Shown here: positions 17,403 to 27,254 of the stretch, piece by piece | Layout of the letters: each line of letters begins with the position of its first letter | How positions within the stretch are numbered: position 1 is the stretch's first letter | Assembly: GCF_030160455.1 (NCBI RefSeq) | Contig: NZ_BSOJ01000002.1 | Location: forward strand, 1-64,000 | Length of the DNA stretch: 64,000 nucleotides | Source: Limnobacter litoralis | Lineage (GTDB): Bacteria > Pseudomonadota > Gammaproteobacteria > Burkholderiales > Burkholderiaceae_B | Reading direction: 5' to 3' | The notes under the pieces: model-generated | What the model was told of the DNA's origin: nothing | The model's database searches: none | What the model saw: only the letters and a program-made list of their open reading frames with translations | Program-made: the position numbers and the translations under genes

Positions 17403-17948
17403 TCAGGGCACCAGGGCCGTTTCATCCCATGTGCCCGTTTGCCTATTCAAGGCAAAGCCCACACGCTGGTGCCCTTCCCTGTCCAGCTTTAGCCAATCCA
17501 TGTGTTCAGCCTGAAACTCCAGCACGGTGAAGTGCTGGCGGGCCAGGCTGAAGTCGTGCACCACCCCTGCGCCAGTGGCTGCACCCGGCGCGCTCAAGGT
17601 TGCGTAATCCTTTCTTGCATAGTCAGGTATGCGCTGCCAGTGCGCGTTCACAATGGTGTCATCGGTCAGGGGATACGCTTTGCCAGTCAGCCGCAATTGC
17701 TCATTGCTTCTGGGGTTCCAGAACAGCAGCGCAACAGCCTGTGTATGCTGAAGGTGGCTCATTTTCTGACTGCGTGAGTCGGTGTAAAAAACAAGCCGCT
17801 TGTGTTCAACATCGGCGCCGCGCAGAATGACTGAACGCGCAGCGGGCCCTTCGGCGCTGGCTGTGCAAAAGCTGACCACACGCCAGGGATGCTTTTTGTC
17901 CACGGTGGCGCGCAGCAGTGTCTGCCAGATTTCAACGGCATGATTCAT
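17403..17948 (-). CDS. Pyridoxamine 5'-phosphate oxidase-family flavoprotein
   Basis: The 181-residue protein has the split-barrel FMN-binding pattern: ARSVILRGAD, LVFYTDSRSQKMSHLQ, then VALLFWNPRSNEQLRLTGKA. The C-terminal WLKLDREGHQRVGF is typical of the Alr4036-like branch. True PdxH is longer, with a C-terminal substrate Arg/His motif I do not see, so the substrate may not be pyridoxamine phosphate. It faces the transglutaminase operon divergently. Confidence 0.8.
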   Translation of the reverse strand: MNHAVEIWQTLLRATVDKKHPWRVVSFCTASAEGPAARSVILRGADVEHKRLVFYTDSRSQKMSHLQHTQAVALLFWNPRSNEQLRLTGKAYPLTDDTIVNAHWQRIPDYARKDYATLSAPGAATGAGVVHDFSLARQHFTVLEFQAEHMDWLKLDREGHQRVGFALNRQTGTWDETALVP

Positions 17949-18007
17949 GCTTTGCTCCCTTCAAAAGCCCGTTTTTCAACGATGTACCTATTTTCCGGGA
18001 TAAAAAA

Positions 18008-21000
18008 GTGTCTATTCATGTTGCCTTACGCCACATTACGCGTTACCACTACGACAGACTGATCAACCTGGGCCCCCAAGTGGTGCGTCTGCGCCCTGCA
18101 CCGCATTGTCGCACGCGAATTTTGAGTTACAGCATGCAGGTGTTGCCCGCCGGGCATTTCGTCAATTGGCAGCAAGACCCGCAAAGCAACCACTTGGCTC
18201 GCCTGGTGTTTCCCGAGCGAACCACCTCCCTTGAAATCGCGGTGGAGTTGGTGGCTGAAATGTCGGTATTGAACCCTTTCGACTTCTTTCTGGAAGAAAG
18301 CGCTGAAGAATTTCCGTTCAAGTACGACCAGTCGCTGGACCAGGAATTGGCGCCCTATTTCAAGCGATGCAAAACGGGCAAGGCCTTTGAGAAATACGTC
18401 AAAGGCATATCGCTTGAGAAGACACGCACCATTGATTTTCTGGTGGGGCTGAACCAGCGAATATTCAATGACATCCGTTATTTGATCCGTATGGAACCGG
18501 GGGTGCAAACCCCCGATGAAACACTGACCAACGCCTCCGGCTCCTGCCGCGACAGCGCCTGGCTGATGGTGCAAGTGCTTCGGGAAATTGGCCTGGCTGC
18601 GCGGTTTGTGTCGGGCTACCTGATCCAGCTGACCAGCGATGTGAAGGCCATTGACGGCCCCAGCGGCCCTGAAGCCGACTTCACGGACTTGCACGCTTGG
18701 TGCGAAGTGTATCTGCCCGGTGCTGGCTGGATAGGACTAGACCCCACCTCCGGCCTGCTGGCCGGTGAAGGACACATTCCACTGGCCTGCAGCCCCGAGC
18801 CTGGCAGCGCAGCACCCATCACCGGCGCGCTGGATGAGTGCGAGGTGAGCTTCGAACATGACATGCAGGTGACCAGGGTGTATGAATCGCCCCGAACCAG
18901 CAAACCTTACACAGACACGCAGTGGCAGCGAATCGCTCAATTGGGCTTTGAGGTGGACAAGATCCTTCAAAGCCATGACATTCGCCTGACCATGGGTGGC
19001 GAGCCCACCTTCGTGGCCGATGGCGACCGGGGCGGGGCTGAATGGAACACCGATGCATTGGGCCCCACCAAGCGCGCCTTCGGCGTCAGCCTGCTTCAAC
19101 GGCTGGCCCGGCACTACGGTGCAGGTGGGCTGTTTCATTTTGGACAGGGCAAGTGGTACCCCGGCGAACAATTGCCACGCTGGGCACTGACAATGGTGTG
19201 GCGCAAAGACGGCAAACCCGTCTGGCACAGCGCAGACTTGCTGGACGACGAACGCAGCCCCCGTGAGATCGGCTTTGCCCAGGGCCAGCGATTCATTGAA
19301 CACTTGGCTGTTGAACTGGGGGTGACCACGCTGACCATTCAACCCGGCTATGAAGACGCTTGGCACTACCTGCTGAAAGAAAGAAACCTGCCCGTCAATG
19401 TGGACCCTTTTGACAGCAAACTGGCCGACCCCATTGAACGGGCCCGCTTGCGCAAGGTGTTCACGGACGGACTGGACAAAACCGTGGGCCACTGCCTGCC
19501 ACTGGCCTACTCCGACATTGGCTGGAAGACCAGCCACTGGCCCTTGCGTGACAAACGCCTGTATCTGATTCCGGGTGACTCACCCATGGGTTACCGGCTG
19601 CCCTTGGCCTCGCTGCCTTGGCTAGACCCCCGGCAGGCAGAGGTTGAGCATCAGGTAGACCCCCTTTCACCGGTGATGCAAAGCCCCATTGTGGTCGCAC
19701 AAGGCCCACGCACAAGCCAGGCGGTTGACCCTGCACCCAAGCCGGTAAACCTGGTTCGAACTGCACTGTGTGTGCAGGTTCGCAATGGGCACCTGTACGT
19801 CTTCATGCCCCCTTTGACCACCATCGACGCTTACTTTGAACTCGTCAGCGCCGTGGAACGGACCGCAGCAGAATTGGGGCAACCCGTGATTCTGGAAGGC
19901 TACCCACCGCCCCGTGACACCCGGGTCAACCTGTTGCAAATCACGCCCGACCCTGGCGTGCTGGAAGTGAACATTCAGCCTTGCAACAACTGGGGGGAAT
20001 TGCTGGAACTGACTGAAACCCTGTACGAAGAAGCAAGGCTGACCCGGTTGTCCACCGAGAAATTCATGCTGGACGGGCGCCACAGTGGAACGGGTGGCGG
20101 CAACCATTTTGTGCTGGGTGGTGCAACCCCGGCGGACAGCCCGTTTTTGCGCCGGCCCGATTTGTTGGCCAGCTTGCTGAGGTACTGGCACAACCACCCC
20201 GGTTTGTCCTATCTGTTTTCAGGCCTGTTTATTGGACCCACCAGCCAGGCCCCGCGTGTGGACGAAGCCCGCAGCGACCAAGTGCATGAGCTTGAGCTGG
20301 CTTTGAGCGAACTGGACCGGCAAATTGCAAAACACAAGGGCCATGTGCCCCTGTGGATGGTGGATCGCGTGCTGCGCAACATCCTGGTGGATGTGACCGG
20401 CAACACCCACCGCAGTGAATTTTGCATCGACAAACTGTACAACCCGGACTCGACCACAGGCCGACTGGGGCTGCTGGAATTGCGCGCATTCGAGATGCCG
20501 CCCAACGCCCGAATGAGTTTGACGCAGCAATTGCTGTTGCGTGCACTGGTGGCCAAATTCTGGCAAACCCCCTACAAAGCCAAACTGGTCAAATGGGGCA
20601 ACCGGCTTCACGATCAATTCATGCTGTCCAGCTTTGTAGCCAATGACCTTGAAGAAGTGGTGGATGACCTGAATGCGTCTGGCATTGCGTTCGACATGGA
20701 ATGGCTTGCGCCGCATTTTGCCTTCCGCTTTCCGAAGCTGGGCGACTACGCAATCAATGGCATAGAACTCGACCTGCACGCGGCACTGGAGCCCTGGCAT
20801 GTGCTGGGCGAAGAAGGCACCGCAGGTGGCACCGTGCGTTACGTTGACTCGTCAGTAGAGCGGCTGGAAGTGAAGTTGCGCAATTACGTCAGCGAACGCT
20901 ATGTGCTGACCTGCAACGGTGTTGCGGTTCCGCTGCATCACACCGGGCGTGAGGGTGAATTTGTGGCGGGTGTGCGCTACCGGGCCTGGCAGCCACCCAG

Positions 21001-21268
21001 TGCGCTGCACCCCACCATTGAAGTGGATTCCCCTTTGCATTTCGACATTTACGACACCTGGAACCGACGCAGTCTAGGTGGATGTACCTACCATGTTGCA
21101 CACCCCGGCGGCCGAAATTACGATATATTTCCGGTCAATGCATTCGAAGCTGAAAGCCGCCGTTTGGCGCGGTTTTTCCGCATGGGCCACAAGCAGGGGC
21201 AATTTGATTTTGCACCCGCCAAAACCCGCGACGAGTTTCCGATGACGCTTGATTTAAGGTGGGTGTAA
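18008..21268 (+). CDS. Transglutaminase-like / DUF2126 fusion protein
   Basis: This large protein of 1086 residues is read from a GTG at 18008 (VSIHVALRHITRYHYDR), which matches the common family start; the upstream frame would overlap the divergent gene. The N-terminal part (1-290) is a transglutaminase-like domain with Cys at about 180 (SGSCRDSAWL), His at about 229 (DLHAWCEVY) and Asp in GLDPTSG. The rest is the DUF2126 module, with an amidoligase/glutamine-synthetase-like core (GEPTFV near residue 335, HFVLGGATPADSPF). It leads a three-gene operon with ATP-grasp and a second transglutaminase. Such sets are predicted to make and trim peptide or amide bonds; the substrate is unknown. Confidence 0.88.
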   Translation: MSIHVALRHITRYHYDRLINLGPQVVRLRPAPHCRTRILSYSMQVLPAGHFVNWQQDPQSNHLARLVFPERTTSLEIAVELVAEMSVLNPFDFFLEESAEEFPFKYDQSLDQELAPYFKRCKTGKAFEKYVKGISLEKTRTIDFLVGLNQRIFNDIRYLIRMEPGVQTPDETLTNASGSCRDSAWLMVQVLREIGLAARFVSGYLIQLTSDVKAIDGPSGPEADFTDLHAWCEVYLPGAGWIGLDPTSGLLAGEGHIPLACSPEPGSAAPITGALDECEVSFEHDMQVTRVYESPRTSKPYTDTQWQRIAQLGFEVDKILQSHDIRLTMGGEPTFVADGDRGGAEWNTDALGPTKRAFGVSLLQRLARHYGAGGLFHFGQGKWYPGEQLPRWALTMVWRKDGKPVWHSADLLDDERSPREIGFAQGQRFIEHLAVELGVTTLTIQPGYEDAWHYLLKERNLPVNVDPFDSKLADPIERARLRKVFTDGLDKTVGHCLPLAYSDIGWKTSHWPLRDKRLYLIPGDSPMGYRLPLASLPWLDPRQAEVEHQVDPLSPVMQSPIVVAQGPRTSQAVDPAPKPVNLVRTALCVQVRNGHLYVFMPPLTTIDAYFELVSAVERTAAELGQPVILEGYPPPRDTRVNLLQITPDPGVLEVNIQPCNNWGELLELTETLYEEARLTRLSTEKFMLDGRHSGTGGGNHFVLGGATPADSPFLRRPDLLASLLRYWHNHPGLSYLFSGLFIGPTSQAPRVDEARSDQVHELELALSELDRQIAKHKGHVPLWMVDRVLRNILVDVTGNTHRSEFCIDKLYNPDSTTGRLGLLELRAFEMPPNARMSLTQQLLLRALVAKFWQTPYKAKLVKWGNRLHDQFMLSSFVANDLEEVVDDLNASGIAFDMEWLAPHFAFRFPKLGDYAINGIELDLHAALEPWHVLGEEGTAGGTVRYVDSSVERLEVKLRNYVSERYVLTCNGVAVPLHHTGREGEFVAGVRYRAWQPPSALHPTIEVDSPLHFDIYDTWNRRSLGGCTYHVAHPGGRNYDIFPVNAFEAESRRLARFFRMGHKQGQFDFAPAKTRDEFPMTLDLRWV

Positions 21269-23838
21269 ACAATTTGAGTGCGAATCCGCAACCCGAGGCA
21301 AAGCAGGATCAGGGTGTGCTGTGGCAACAGGCCATTATTCAGGGCACCAATGCCTATTACAGTGAGCTGAGCAACGGGCTGGAACTGCGGCCCGACTGGC
21401 TGGATTTTTTCAGCCATTTGCCACGCACTGGCAGTGCAGAAACCCTGCACGCCAAAACGGCAGCACTGGCCAAGCAGATTCGCGACAATGGCATTACCTA
21501 CAATGTGTACGCCGATCAGGAACAGGGTGCCGCGCGCCCGTGGTCACTCGATCTGCTGCCCTTCATCATCAATGACACCGAATGGTCCGTGTTGTCGGCA
21601 GGCATTGCACAGCGCGCGCGCCTGCTGAACCAGTTGATGGAAGACGCCTATGGCGAAAAAACCATGCTGGCCAAGGGCTTGCTGCCCGCCGACCTGTTGT
21701 TTGGTCACCCCGGGTTTTTAAGCCAGATGCACGGCACAAAGCCCGCAGGCAATGTGTGGCTTCACCTCGTTGCATTTGACCTTGGCCGTGGCCCGGATGG
21801 GCGCTGGTGGGTCATCAGCAACCGCATTCAAGCCCCCTCGGGCCTGGGTTATGCCCTTGAGAACCGCCTGAGTATTTCACGCAGCTTCACACGGGCCTTT
21901 CGTGAAATGCAGGTGCAGCACCTGGCGCGGTTTTACAAAACCTACATCTCGTCTTTGCAGCAGTTGTCGCCCAAAGGCGAGAACACACGCATCGCACTGC
22001 TGACACCCGGCCCGCACAACGAAACCTACTTCGAGCACACCTATCTGGCCAAATACCTGGGTATTTCGCTGGTGGAAGCGTCAGACCTGGTCTGCCGCCA
22101 AAACATGCTCTACCTCAAGACCGTCAACGGGCTTGAGCAGGTGGACTGCCTGATCCGCCGCACCGACGACCAGTGGCTGGATCCCCTTGAACTGCGTGAA
22201 GACTCGCACTTGGGTGTGCCCGGTTTGCTGCAAGCCCTGCGAAACGGTGGCGTGGTGTTGGCCAACATGCCCGGGGGCGGCTGGCTGGAAAGCCCGGCAC
22301 TGCACGGCTTTTTACCGGGTTTGGCAGAACACTTCACCGGCGAAGACCTGATACTGCCCAGCGTGCCCAGCTGGTGGTGTGGTGAAAGCCCCGCTTGGGC
22401 GCAGGCCAGCGAACGGCTGGAGCACTTGGTGATCAAGTCCACAGGGCCGGATCGTCAGGGCCGGGTCATGGAAACGCTGATGGGGTCTGAGCTGGATGAG
22501 GCGACCAAACGCAAGTGGCTGTCCCGCATCAGCCACAAGCCCTCGAAATACACGCTGCAAGAGTTGATTCCCTTGTCGCGCGTGCCCATTTGGACTGGCA
22601 ACGGCCTGCAGGAACGCGCCATGATGCTGCGCCTGTTCGCGGTGACCGACGGACAAGGCAATTACACCGTCATGCCGGGCGGACTGACCCGGGTGGCCGG
22701 GGGCGTGCACGGCGTGGTGTCCATGCAGAAAGGCGGCAGCAGCCTTGACACCTGGGTGAGAAGCCCGGAGGCTGTAGACCGGACGACCAACTTGCGGGGC
22801 AACCTGCAAGCCAAAGACCTGCATGCGCTGAGACGCCCAGTGTCAAGCCGCGCGGCAGAACACCTGTTCTGGCTGGGCCGCTACACAGAACGCGCCAGCT
22901 TTTCGCTGCGCTTGTTGCAACAGGCGCGCAACCTGTTGAATGACGAAGATTACCTGGACACAACCACCCTGTCTTTCTTGCATGAGATGTGTAGCAAGCA
23001 GGGCTTGTCGGAAGAATACGACCTGACAAGCCCACTGAGCCAGGACATGCTTGAAGCCGACCTGTTGGAGCGCCTTTGGTATGAAAACGGGCCAGACGCA
23101 GAACCCGCAAAAGGGCTGGCCTCTCAGTTGAACTCGCTGGCGATTGTGGCGGGTCAATTGCGAGACCGCTTGTCCAGCGGACACTGGCGTTTGCTGACAG
23201 ACTCTGCCAAGCTGTTGAACATGACCCTGAACCCGGCAAACACCAAGACCTTTCCGGTTGAAACGCTGGAGCAACTGCAGTTGTACCTGATGGCCATGCA
23301 TGGCGAGCAGTCTGACCACATGACGCGCGACCATGGTTGGCGCTTTCTGCAGCTTGGCCGACAAATCGAGCGGCTGGTGGGCGCCTGTGAATGCCTGTTG
23401 AGCATGACTGCAGTGCCCGGGCGCGCCAACGAACCAGGGCTGGCCCTCAGCATCGCGCTGGCAGACAGCACCATCACTTACCGATCCAGATACCAGCACC
23501 GTTTTGAATGGCTGCCGGCGCTGGATCTGCTGATTTTTGACGAGGACGCACCCTACTCCGTGAAACGCATTCTGTACAAGATTGACATCGTTCTGGACAG
23601 ACTGCCGGGCGACTCCGCCCCGGCAAGAAAGTTGTTTGAAAACGTTTACGGCAATGGCCGACTGCCCAACGGACTCTCTCTGGAAGGTCTTCAACCACCG
23701 TTTCCCGTCGAGACCAGCAAGGCCTTGAGAAGCTGGCTTCAAGGTTTGCTGGACATGTCCGCAAGCCTGTCCGATCTGATTGGCGCACAATATTTCAGGC
23801 TGGCAGAACTGCCTGACCAGGTCATTCAGGGCCGCTGA
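21259..23838 (+). CDS. Circularly permuted ATP-grasp fused to alpha-E domain
   Basis: About 859 residues. The start is uncertain: the GTG at 21259 overlaps the previous stop, while the TTG at 21274 sits 11 bases after GGTGG. Residues to about 490 form the circularly permuted type 2 ATP-grasp domain (LLTPGPHNETYFEHTYLAK, VDCLIRRTDDQWLDPLELRE, VMPGGLTRVAGG). From about 520 an alpha-E domain follows (SRAAEHLFWLGRYTERASF, then DHGWRFLQLGRQIERL). In the second cluster at 41-44 kb these two domains are separate genes, so the fusion supports their physical partnership. Predicted activity is ATP-dependent carboxylate-amine ligation; the substrate is unknown. Confidence 0.9.
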   Translation: MGVNNLSANPQPEAKQDQGVLWQQAIIQGTNAYYSELSNGLELRPDWLDFFSHLPRTGSAETLHAKTAALAKQIRDNGITYNVYADQEQGAARPWSLDLLPFIINDTEWSVLSAGIAQRARLLNQLMEDAYGEKTMLAKGLLPADLLFGHPGFLSQMHGTKPAGNVWLHLVAFDLGRGPDGRWWVISNRIQAPSGLGYALENRLSISRSFTRAFREMQVQHLARFYKTYISSLQQLSPKGENTRIALLTPGPHNETYFEHTYLAKYLGISLVEASDLVCRQNMLYLKTVNGLEQVDCLIRRTDDQWLDPLELREDSHLGVPGLLQALRNGGVVLANMPGGGWLESPALHGFLPGLAEHFTGEDLILPSVPSWWCGESPAWAQASERLEHLVIKSTGPDRQGRVMETLMGSELDEATKRKWLSRISHKPSKYTLQELIPLSRVPIWTGNGLQERAMMLRLFAVTDGQGNYTVMPGGLTRVAGGVHGVVSMQKGGSSLDTWVRSPEAVDRTTNLRGNLQAKDLHALRRPVSSRAAEHLFWLGRYTERASFSLRLLQQARNLLNDEDYLDTTTLSFLHEMCSKQGLSEEYDLTSPLSQDMLEADLLERLWYENGPDAEPAKGLASQLNSLAIVAGQLRDRLSSGHWRLLTDSAKLLNMTLNPANTKTFPVETLEQLQLYLMAMHGEQSDHMTRDHGWRFLQLGRQIERLVGACECLLSMTAVPGRANEPGLALSIALADSTITYRSRYQHRFEWLPALDLLIFDEDAPYSVKRILYKIDIVLDRLPGDSAPARKLFENVYGNGRLPNGLSLEGLQPPFPVETSKALRSWLQGLLDMSASLSDLIGAQYFRLAELPDQVIQGR

Positions 23839-24761
23839 TGAACCACGACAGCAGCCAGATTCGGGAAGTCAGCCACGAGACCCGATACGAATACGACAGC
23901 CCGGCGGAGTGTTCGCAACAGATTTGCATCCTGCAGCCGCAGGAGGGGCCGACAATGGCCCAAGGGCTTCTGCGAAAGGGCCAACGTCTGCTGGACTACA
24001 AGTTGCAGATTCAGCCCAACCCGTCAATGGTGCAAACCAGTTGTGACAGCTTTGGCAATGTGGTGCATCACTTTGAAATGAACTACCCGCACGACAGCCT
24101 GTCCGTCATGTCGCGCAGTCAAGTTGAAGTGTCACCCATGCTGTACAACGGGCCTTTGGACGACCTTGCCTCACCGTCCTGGTTTGCCTTGTCTCAAAGC
24201 ATGAATTACCTGGCCGGGCAAGCTGCGGCGCTGGAAAGCCAGTTCCGCTTTGAATCGCGCCACGTGCCCATCCTGAACGCCCTGCGAGACTACAGCATGC
24301 TCGACTTCTGGCCCGACAGGCCAGTGGTGCAGGCGGCTTATGCGCTGATGCAGCGCATTCACCGTGAATTCACCTACGAAAGCGGTTCAACATCGATTGA
24401 CACCCCCATTCTGACCGTGATGGACACCCGCAAAGGCGTTTGCCAAGACTTCGCCCATGTCATGTTGGGCGTGCTGCGGGCCATTGGACTTAGCGCGCGA
24501 TACGTCAGCGGTTACATGCTGACCGACCCGCCACCCGGCCAACCCAAGTTAATGGGTGCAGACGCCAGTCACGCTTGGGTGTCGTTGTGGTGCGGCGCTG
24601 AAATTGGCTGGGTCGACTTTGACCCCACCAACAACCAATTGCCCGACACGCGATATGTGACCGTGGCTGTTGGGCGGGACTACGCCGATGTGCCGCCGAT
24701 TCGGGGAGTGGTGCATGGGGGTGGTACGGCGAAGCTCAGTGTGGCGGTGACGGTTTTCTGA
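23838..24761 (+). CDS. Transglutaminase-like cysteine peptidase-fold protein
   Basis: A 307-residue protein whose start overlaps the previous stop (TGATG). An N-terminal bacterial transglutaminase-like beta domain begins REVSHETRYEYDSPAE. The core has the catalytic Cys in TRKGVCQDFAHVML, His in DASHAWVSLWC and Asp in GWVDFDPTNNQ. It probably hydrolyses or transfers amide bonds made by its ATP-grasp partner. No signal peptide is seen, so it is cytosolic. Confidence 0.92.
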   Translation: MNHDSSQIREVSHETRYEYDSPAECSQQICILQPQEGPTMAQGLLRKGQRLLDYKLQIQPNPSMVQTSCDSFGNVVHHFEMNYPHDSLSVMSRSQVEVSPMLYNGPLDDLASPSWFALSQSMNYLAGQAAALESQFRFESRHVPILNALRDYSMLDFWPDRPVVQAAYALMQRIHREFTYESGSTSIDTPILTVMDTRKGVCQDFAHVMLGVLRAIGLSARYVSGYMLTDPPPGQPKLMGADASHAWVSLWCGAEIGWVDFDPTNNQLPDTRYVTVAVGRDYADVPPIRGVVHGGGTAKLSVAVTVF

Positions 24762-24790
24762 CAGAACAGCATGCCTTGTGCGAGCAGAAC

Positions 24791-25001
24791 GGCAGACCAA
24801 CTCCCCCTCGTGACAGGCAGTCTGCTAACGAATGGCAGACCAACTCCCCCTTGTGACAAGCAGTCTGCTAACGAACGGCAGACCAACTCCCCCTTGTGAC
24901 AAGCAGTCTGCTAACGAACGGCAGACCAACTCCCACTCGTGACAAGCAGTCTGCTAACGAACGGCAGACCAACTCCCACTCGTGACGGGCAATCTGTTTC
25001 T
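24791..25001. repeat. 43-bp tandem repeat, nearly five units
   Basis: Units begin at 24791, 24834, 24877, 24920 and 24963, each starting GGCAGACCAACTCCC. The last is degenerate. Consecutive units form GTCTGC-taacgaacg-GCAGAC hairpins across their junctions. There are no spacers, so this is not a CRISPR array. It follows the transglutaminase stop by about 30 bases. Confidence 0.95.
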
Positions 25002-25070
25002 CACAAACTGAGCCTCGCGATCGCTGGGGCCGACCCTCCAAAAAAGAAGTCGGGCTCGCCCCCTTTTCGC

Positions 25071-25387
25071 GCCTGCTCGGCACGTTTGTGCAGATTGCCC
25101 TGACCGTCACTGCGGGGGAATTGATCCGCCGTTCTGCCGTTCTGCTGGTCTGCTGGTCTGCTGGTCTGCTGGTCTGCCGCCACATGATGCATTCGAAGCG
25201 CATCTGCTCAGTGCGAACTTCAAGCACCCCGAAGGTTTGACGGTCGGGCTGAAGAATGGCCACGCCAGTGGCGCCGGTGCACGCTTGTTTGAGCCCCTCA
25301 AGGGCGAGTTGCGTGACCGGTTTCTTCGGGCGACCGGCAACCTTTACCACAGGGTGCCGTTCGCGGTGCGCAGGTGGGCTTTGAATG
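25071..25387. repeat. Degenerate direct duplication, copy 1
   Basis: The segment from GCCTGCTCGGCACGTTTGTG to GTGGGCTTTGAATG recurs at 25418-25698 with about 90% identity by eye. This copy has extra GGTCTGCT units (near 25143-25178). One plus frame (about 25183-25412) reads AFEAHLLSANFKHPEGLTVG then ELRDRFLRATGNLYH, which looks like the tail of a lost protein I cannot identify; the second copy is frameshifted. Confidence 0.85.
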
Positions 25388-25417
25388 TGATGAAAGCTGC
25401 GGATCGTGTTTGAATAA

Positions 25418-25698
25418 GCCTGCTCGGCACGTTTGTGCAGATTGCCCTGACTGTCACCGCGGGGGAATTGATCCGCCGTTCTGCTGGTCTGCCGCCACAT
25501 GATGCATTCAATGTCCATCTGCTCAGTGCGAACAGCACCCTGAAGGCTTGACGGTCAGGCTGAAGAATGGCCACGCCAGTGGCCCCGGTTCACGCTTGTT
25601 TGAGCCCCACAGGAGCGAGTTGCGTGACCGGTTTCTTCAGGCGACCGGCAACCTTTACCACGGGGTGCTGTTCGCGGTGAGCAGGTGGGCTTTGAATG
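25418..25698. repeat. Degenerate direct duplication, copy 2
   Basis: The second copy of the 25071-25387 segment is 36 bases shorter, mainly through loss of GGTCTGCT units. It ends 8 bases from the lysS stop codon. I see no gene in 24762-25705. Confidence 0.85.
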
Positions 25699-25705
25699 AC
25701 CTAAA

Positions 25706-27241
25706 TCAGTCTTCCCGACGCAAATGCGGAAACAGAATCACATCCCGAATGTTGGGACTGTCAGTGATCAGCATCATCAATCGGTCAATGCCAATGCCGC
25801 ATCCACCCGTCGGGGGCATGCCGTATTCCAGGGCGCGAATGTAGTCGGCGTCGTAGAACATGGCTTCGTCGTCGCCTGCTTCTTTGGCTTCAACCTGCTT
25901 TTTGAAGCGATCGGATTGATCTTCGGGGTCATTCAATTCCGAGAAGCCGTTGGCAATCTCGCGGCCGGTCACAAACAATTCGAATCGTTCGGTGATCTCG
26001 GCATTCGCATCGGATGCGCGCGCCAGTGGTGACACTTCGACCGGATAATCCACGATGAAGGTGGGTTCCCACAGCAGGCTTTCGGCGGTTTCTTCAAACA
26101 GGGCCAGTTGCAGTGCGCCAATGCCCGCGTTTTTCAAGGCGGGCTCTTTGTCGGTGTTCACGCCTTTTTTCAGCAAGGCGGCTTTCAATGCGGCCTTGTC
26201 GTTCAACTGTTCAGTGGTGTACTCGGGGAAGTACTTTTGAATGGCCTGAACAATGGTCAAACGGGCGAACGGCTTTGACAAGTCCAGTTCACGCCCCTGA
26301 TAGGTCAACACGGCGGTTCCACGGGCTTCAATGGCGGCGTGCTGAATGACCTTTTCGGTGAAGTCCATGAGGTCGCGGTAATCCCAGTAGGCCGCGTAAA
26401 ACTCCATCATGGTGAACTCGGGGTTGTGCCTTGGGCTAACGCCTTCGTTGCGGAAGTTTCGGTTGATCTCGAACACACGCTCAAAGCCGCCGACCACCAA
26501 GCGCTTCAGGTAAAGCTCTGGCGCAATGCGCATGTACATTTCCATGTCGAGCGCGTTGTGGTGGGTAATAAATGGCTTGGCCGATGCACCACCGGGAATG
26601 GGGTGCAACATGGGTGTTTCCACTTCCAGAAAACCGTGCTGCGTCATGAAGTTGCGAATGGACGACATGGCGCGTGAACGGGCCACGAAGGTGTTGCGCG
26701 TTTCTTCCGTGACGATGAGGTCAACGTAACGCTGACGGTATTTGATTTCCTGATCGGCCAGGCCGTGAAATTTGTCGGGCAAGGGGCGCAGGCTTTTGGC
26801 CAGCAGGTGAATTTCGGTGCAGTGCACGCTGAGCTCACCCTTGTTGGTTTTGAACAGCTTGCCCTTGGCGGCGATGATGTCGCCCAGGTCCCAGTGCTTG
26901 AATTCACCATGGGCGGCCTCGCCCACACCGTCGTTGTTGATGTAGAACTGAATGCGGCCGGTGCCGTCTTGCACGGTGGCAAAACTGGCCTTGCCCATCA
27001 CGCGCTTCAGCATCATGCGGCCAGACACACTGACTTCAATGCCTTGAGGGTCGAGTTCTTCTTTGGACAAATTGCCATAGTGGGCGTGCAGATCAGCCGC
27101 CTTGTTGGCGGGCTTGAAGCCGTTGGGGAAGGCCTGGCCTTTCTCGCGCAGCTTGGCCAGCTTGCCGCGGCGCTCAGCGATGATCTGGTTTTCGTCCAGA
27201 ATGGGTTCTTCAGCCTGCGTGGGGTTGGTTTTGTCGTTCAT
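25706..27241 (-). CDS. lysS: Class II lysyl-tRNA synthetase
   Basis: The protein has 511 residues, with an OB-fold anticodon domain ([18 protein letters not shown]) and a class II catalytic core. Motif 2 ([20 protein letters not shown]) and motif 3 ([12 protein letters not shown]) are present. It charges tRNA-Lys. It lies 13 bases downstream of prfB on the same strand, the common prfB-lysS order. Confidence 0.98.
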   Translation of the reverse strand: MNDKTNPTQAEEPILDENQIIAERRGKLAKLREKGQAFPNGFKPANKAADLHAHYGNLSKEELDPQGIEVSVSGRMMLKRVMGKASFATVQDGTGRIQFYINNDGVGEAAHGEFKHWDLGDIIAAKGKLFKTNKGELSVHCTEIHLLAKSLRPLPDKFHGLADQEIKYRQRYVDLIVTEETRNTFVARSRAMSSIRNFMTQHGFLEVETPMLHPIPGGASAKPFITHHNALDMEMYMRIAPELYLKRLVVGGFERVFEINRNFRNEGVSPRHNPEFTMMEFYAAYWDYRDLMDFTEKVIQHAAIEARGTAVLTYQGRELDLSKPFARLTIVQAIQKYFPEYTTEQLNDKAALKAALLKKGVNTDKEPALKNAGIGALQLALFEETAESLLWEPTFIVDYPVEVSPLARASDANAEITERFELFVTGREIANGFSELNDPEDQSDRFKKQVEAKEAGDDEAMFYDADYIRALEYGMPPTGGCGIGIDRLMMLITDSPNIRDVILFPHLRRED

Positions 27242-27254
27242 GAAAATGTCCGGT

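Noticed and set aside
22843-23790. 315-codon minus-strand frame opposite the ATP-grasp/alpha-E gene
   Set aside because: It has no motif and lies wholly within a conserved gene on the other strand.
24791-25001. A CRISPR array
   Set aside because: The 43-bp units are contiguous, with no unique spacers, and no cas gene is nearby.
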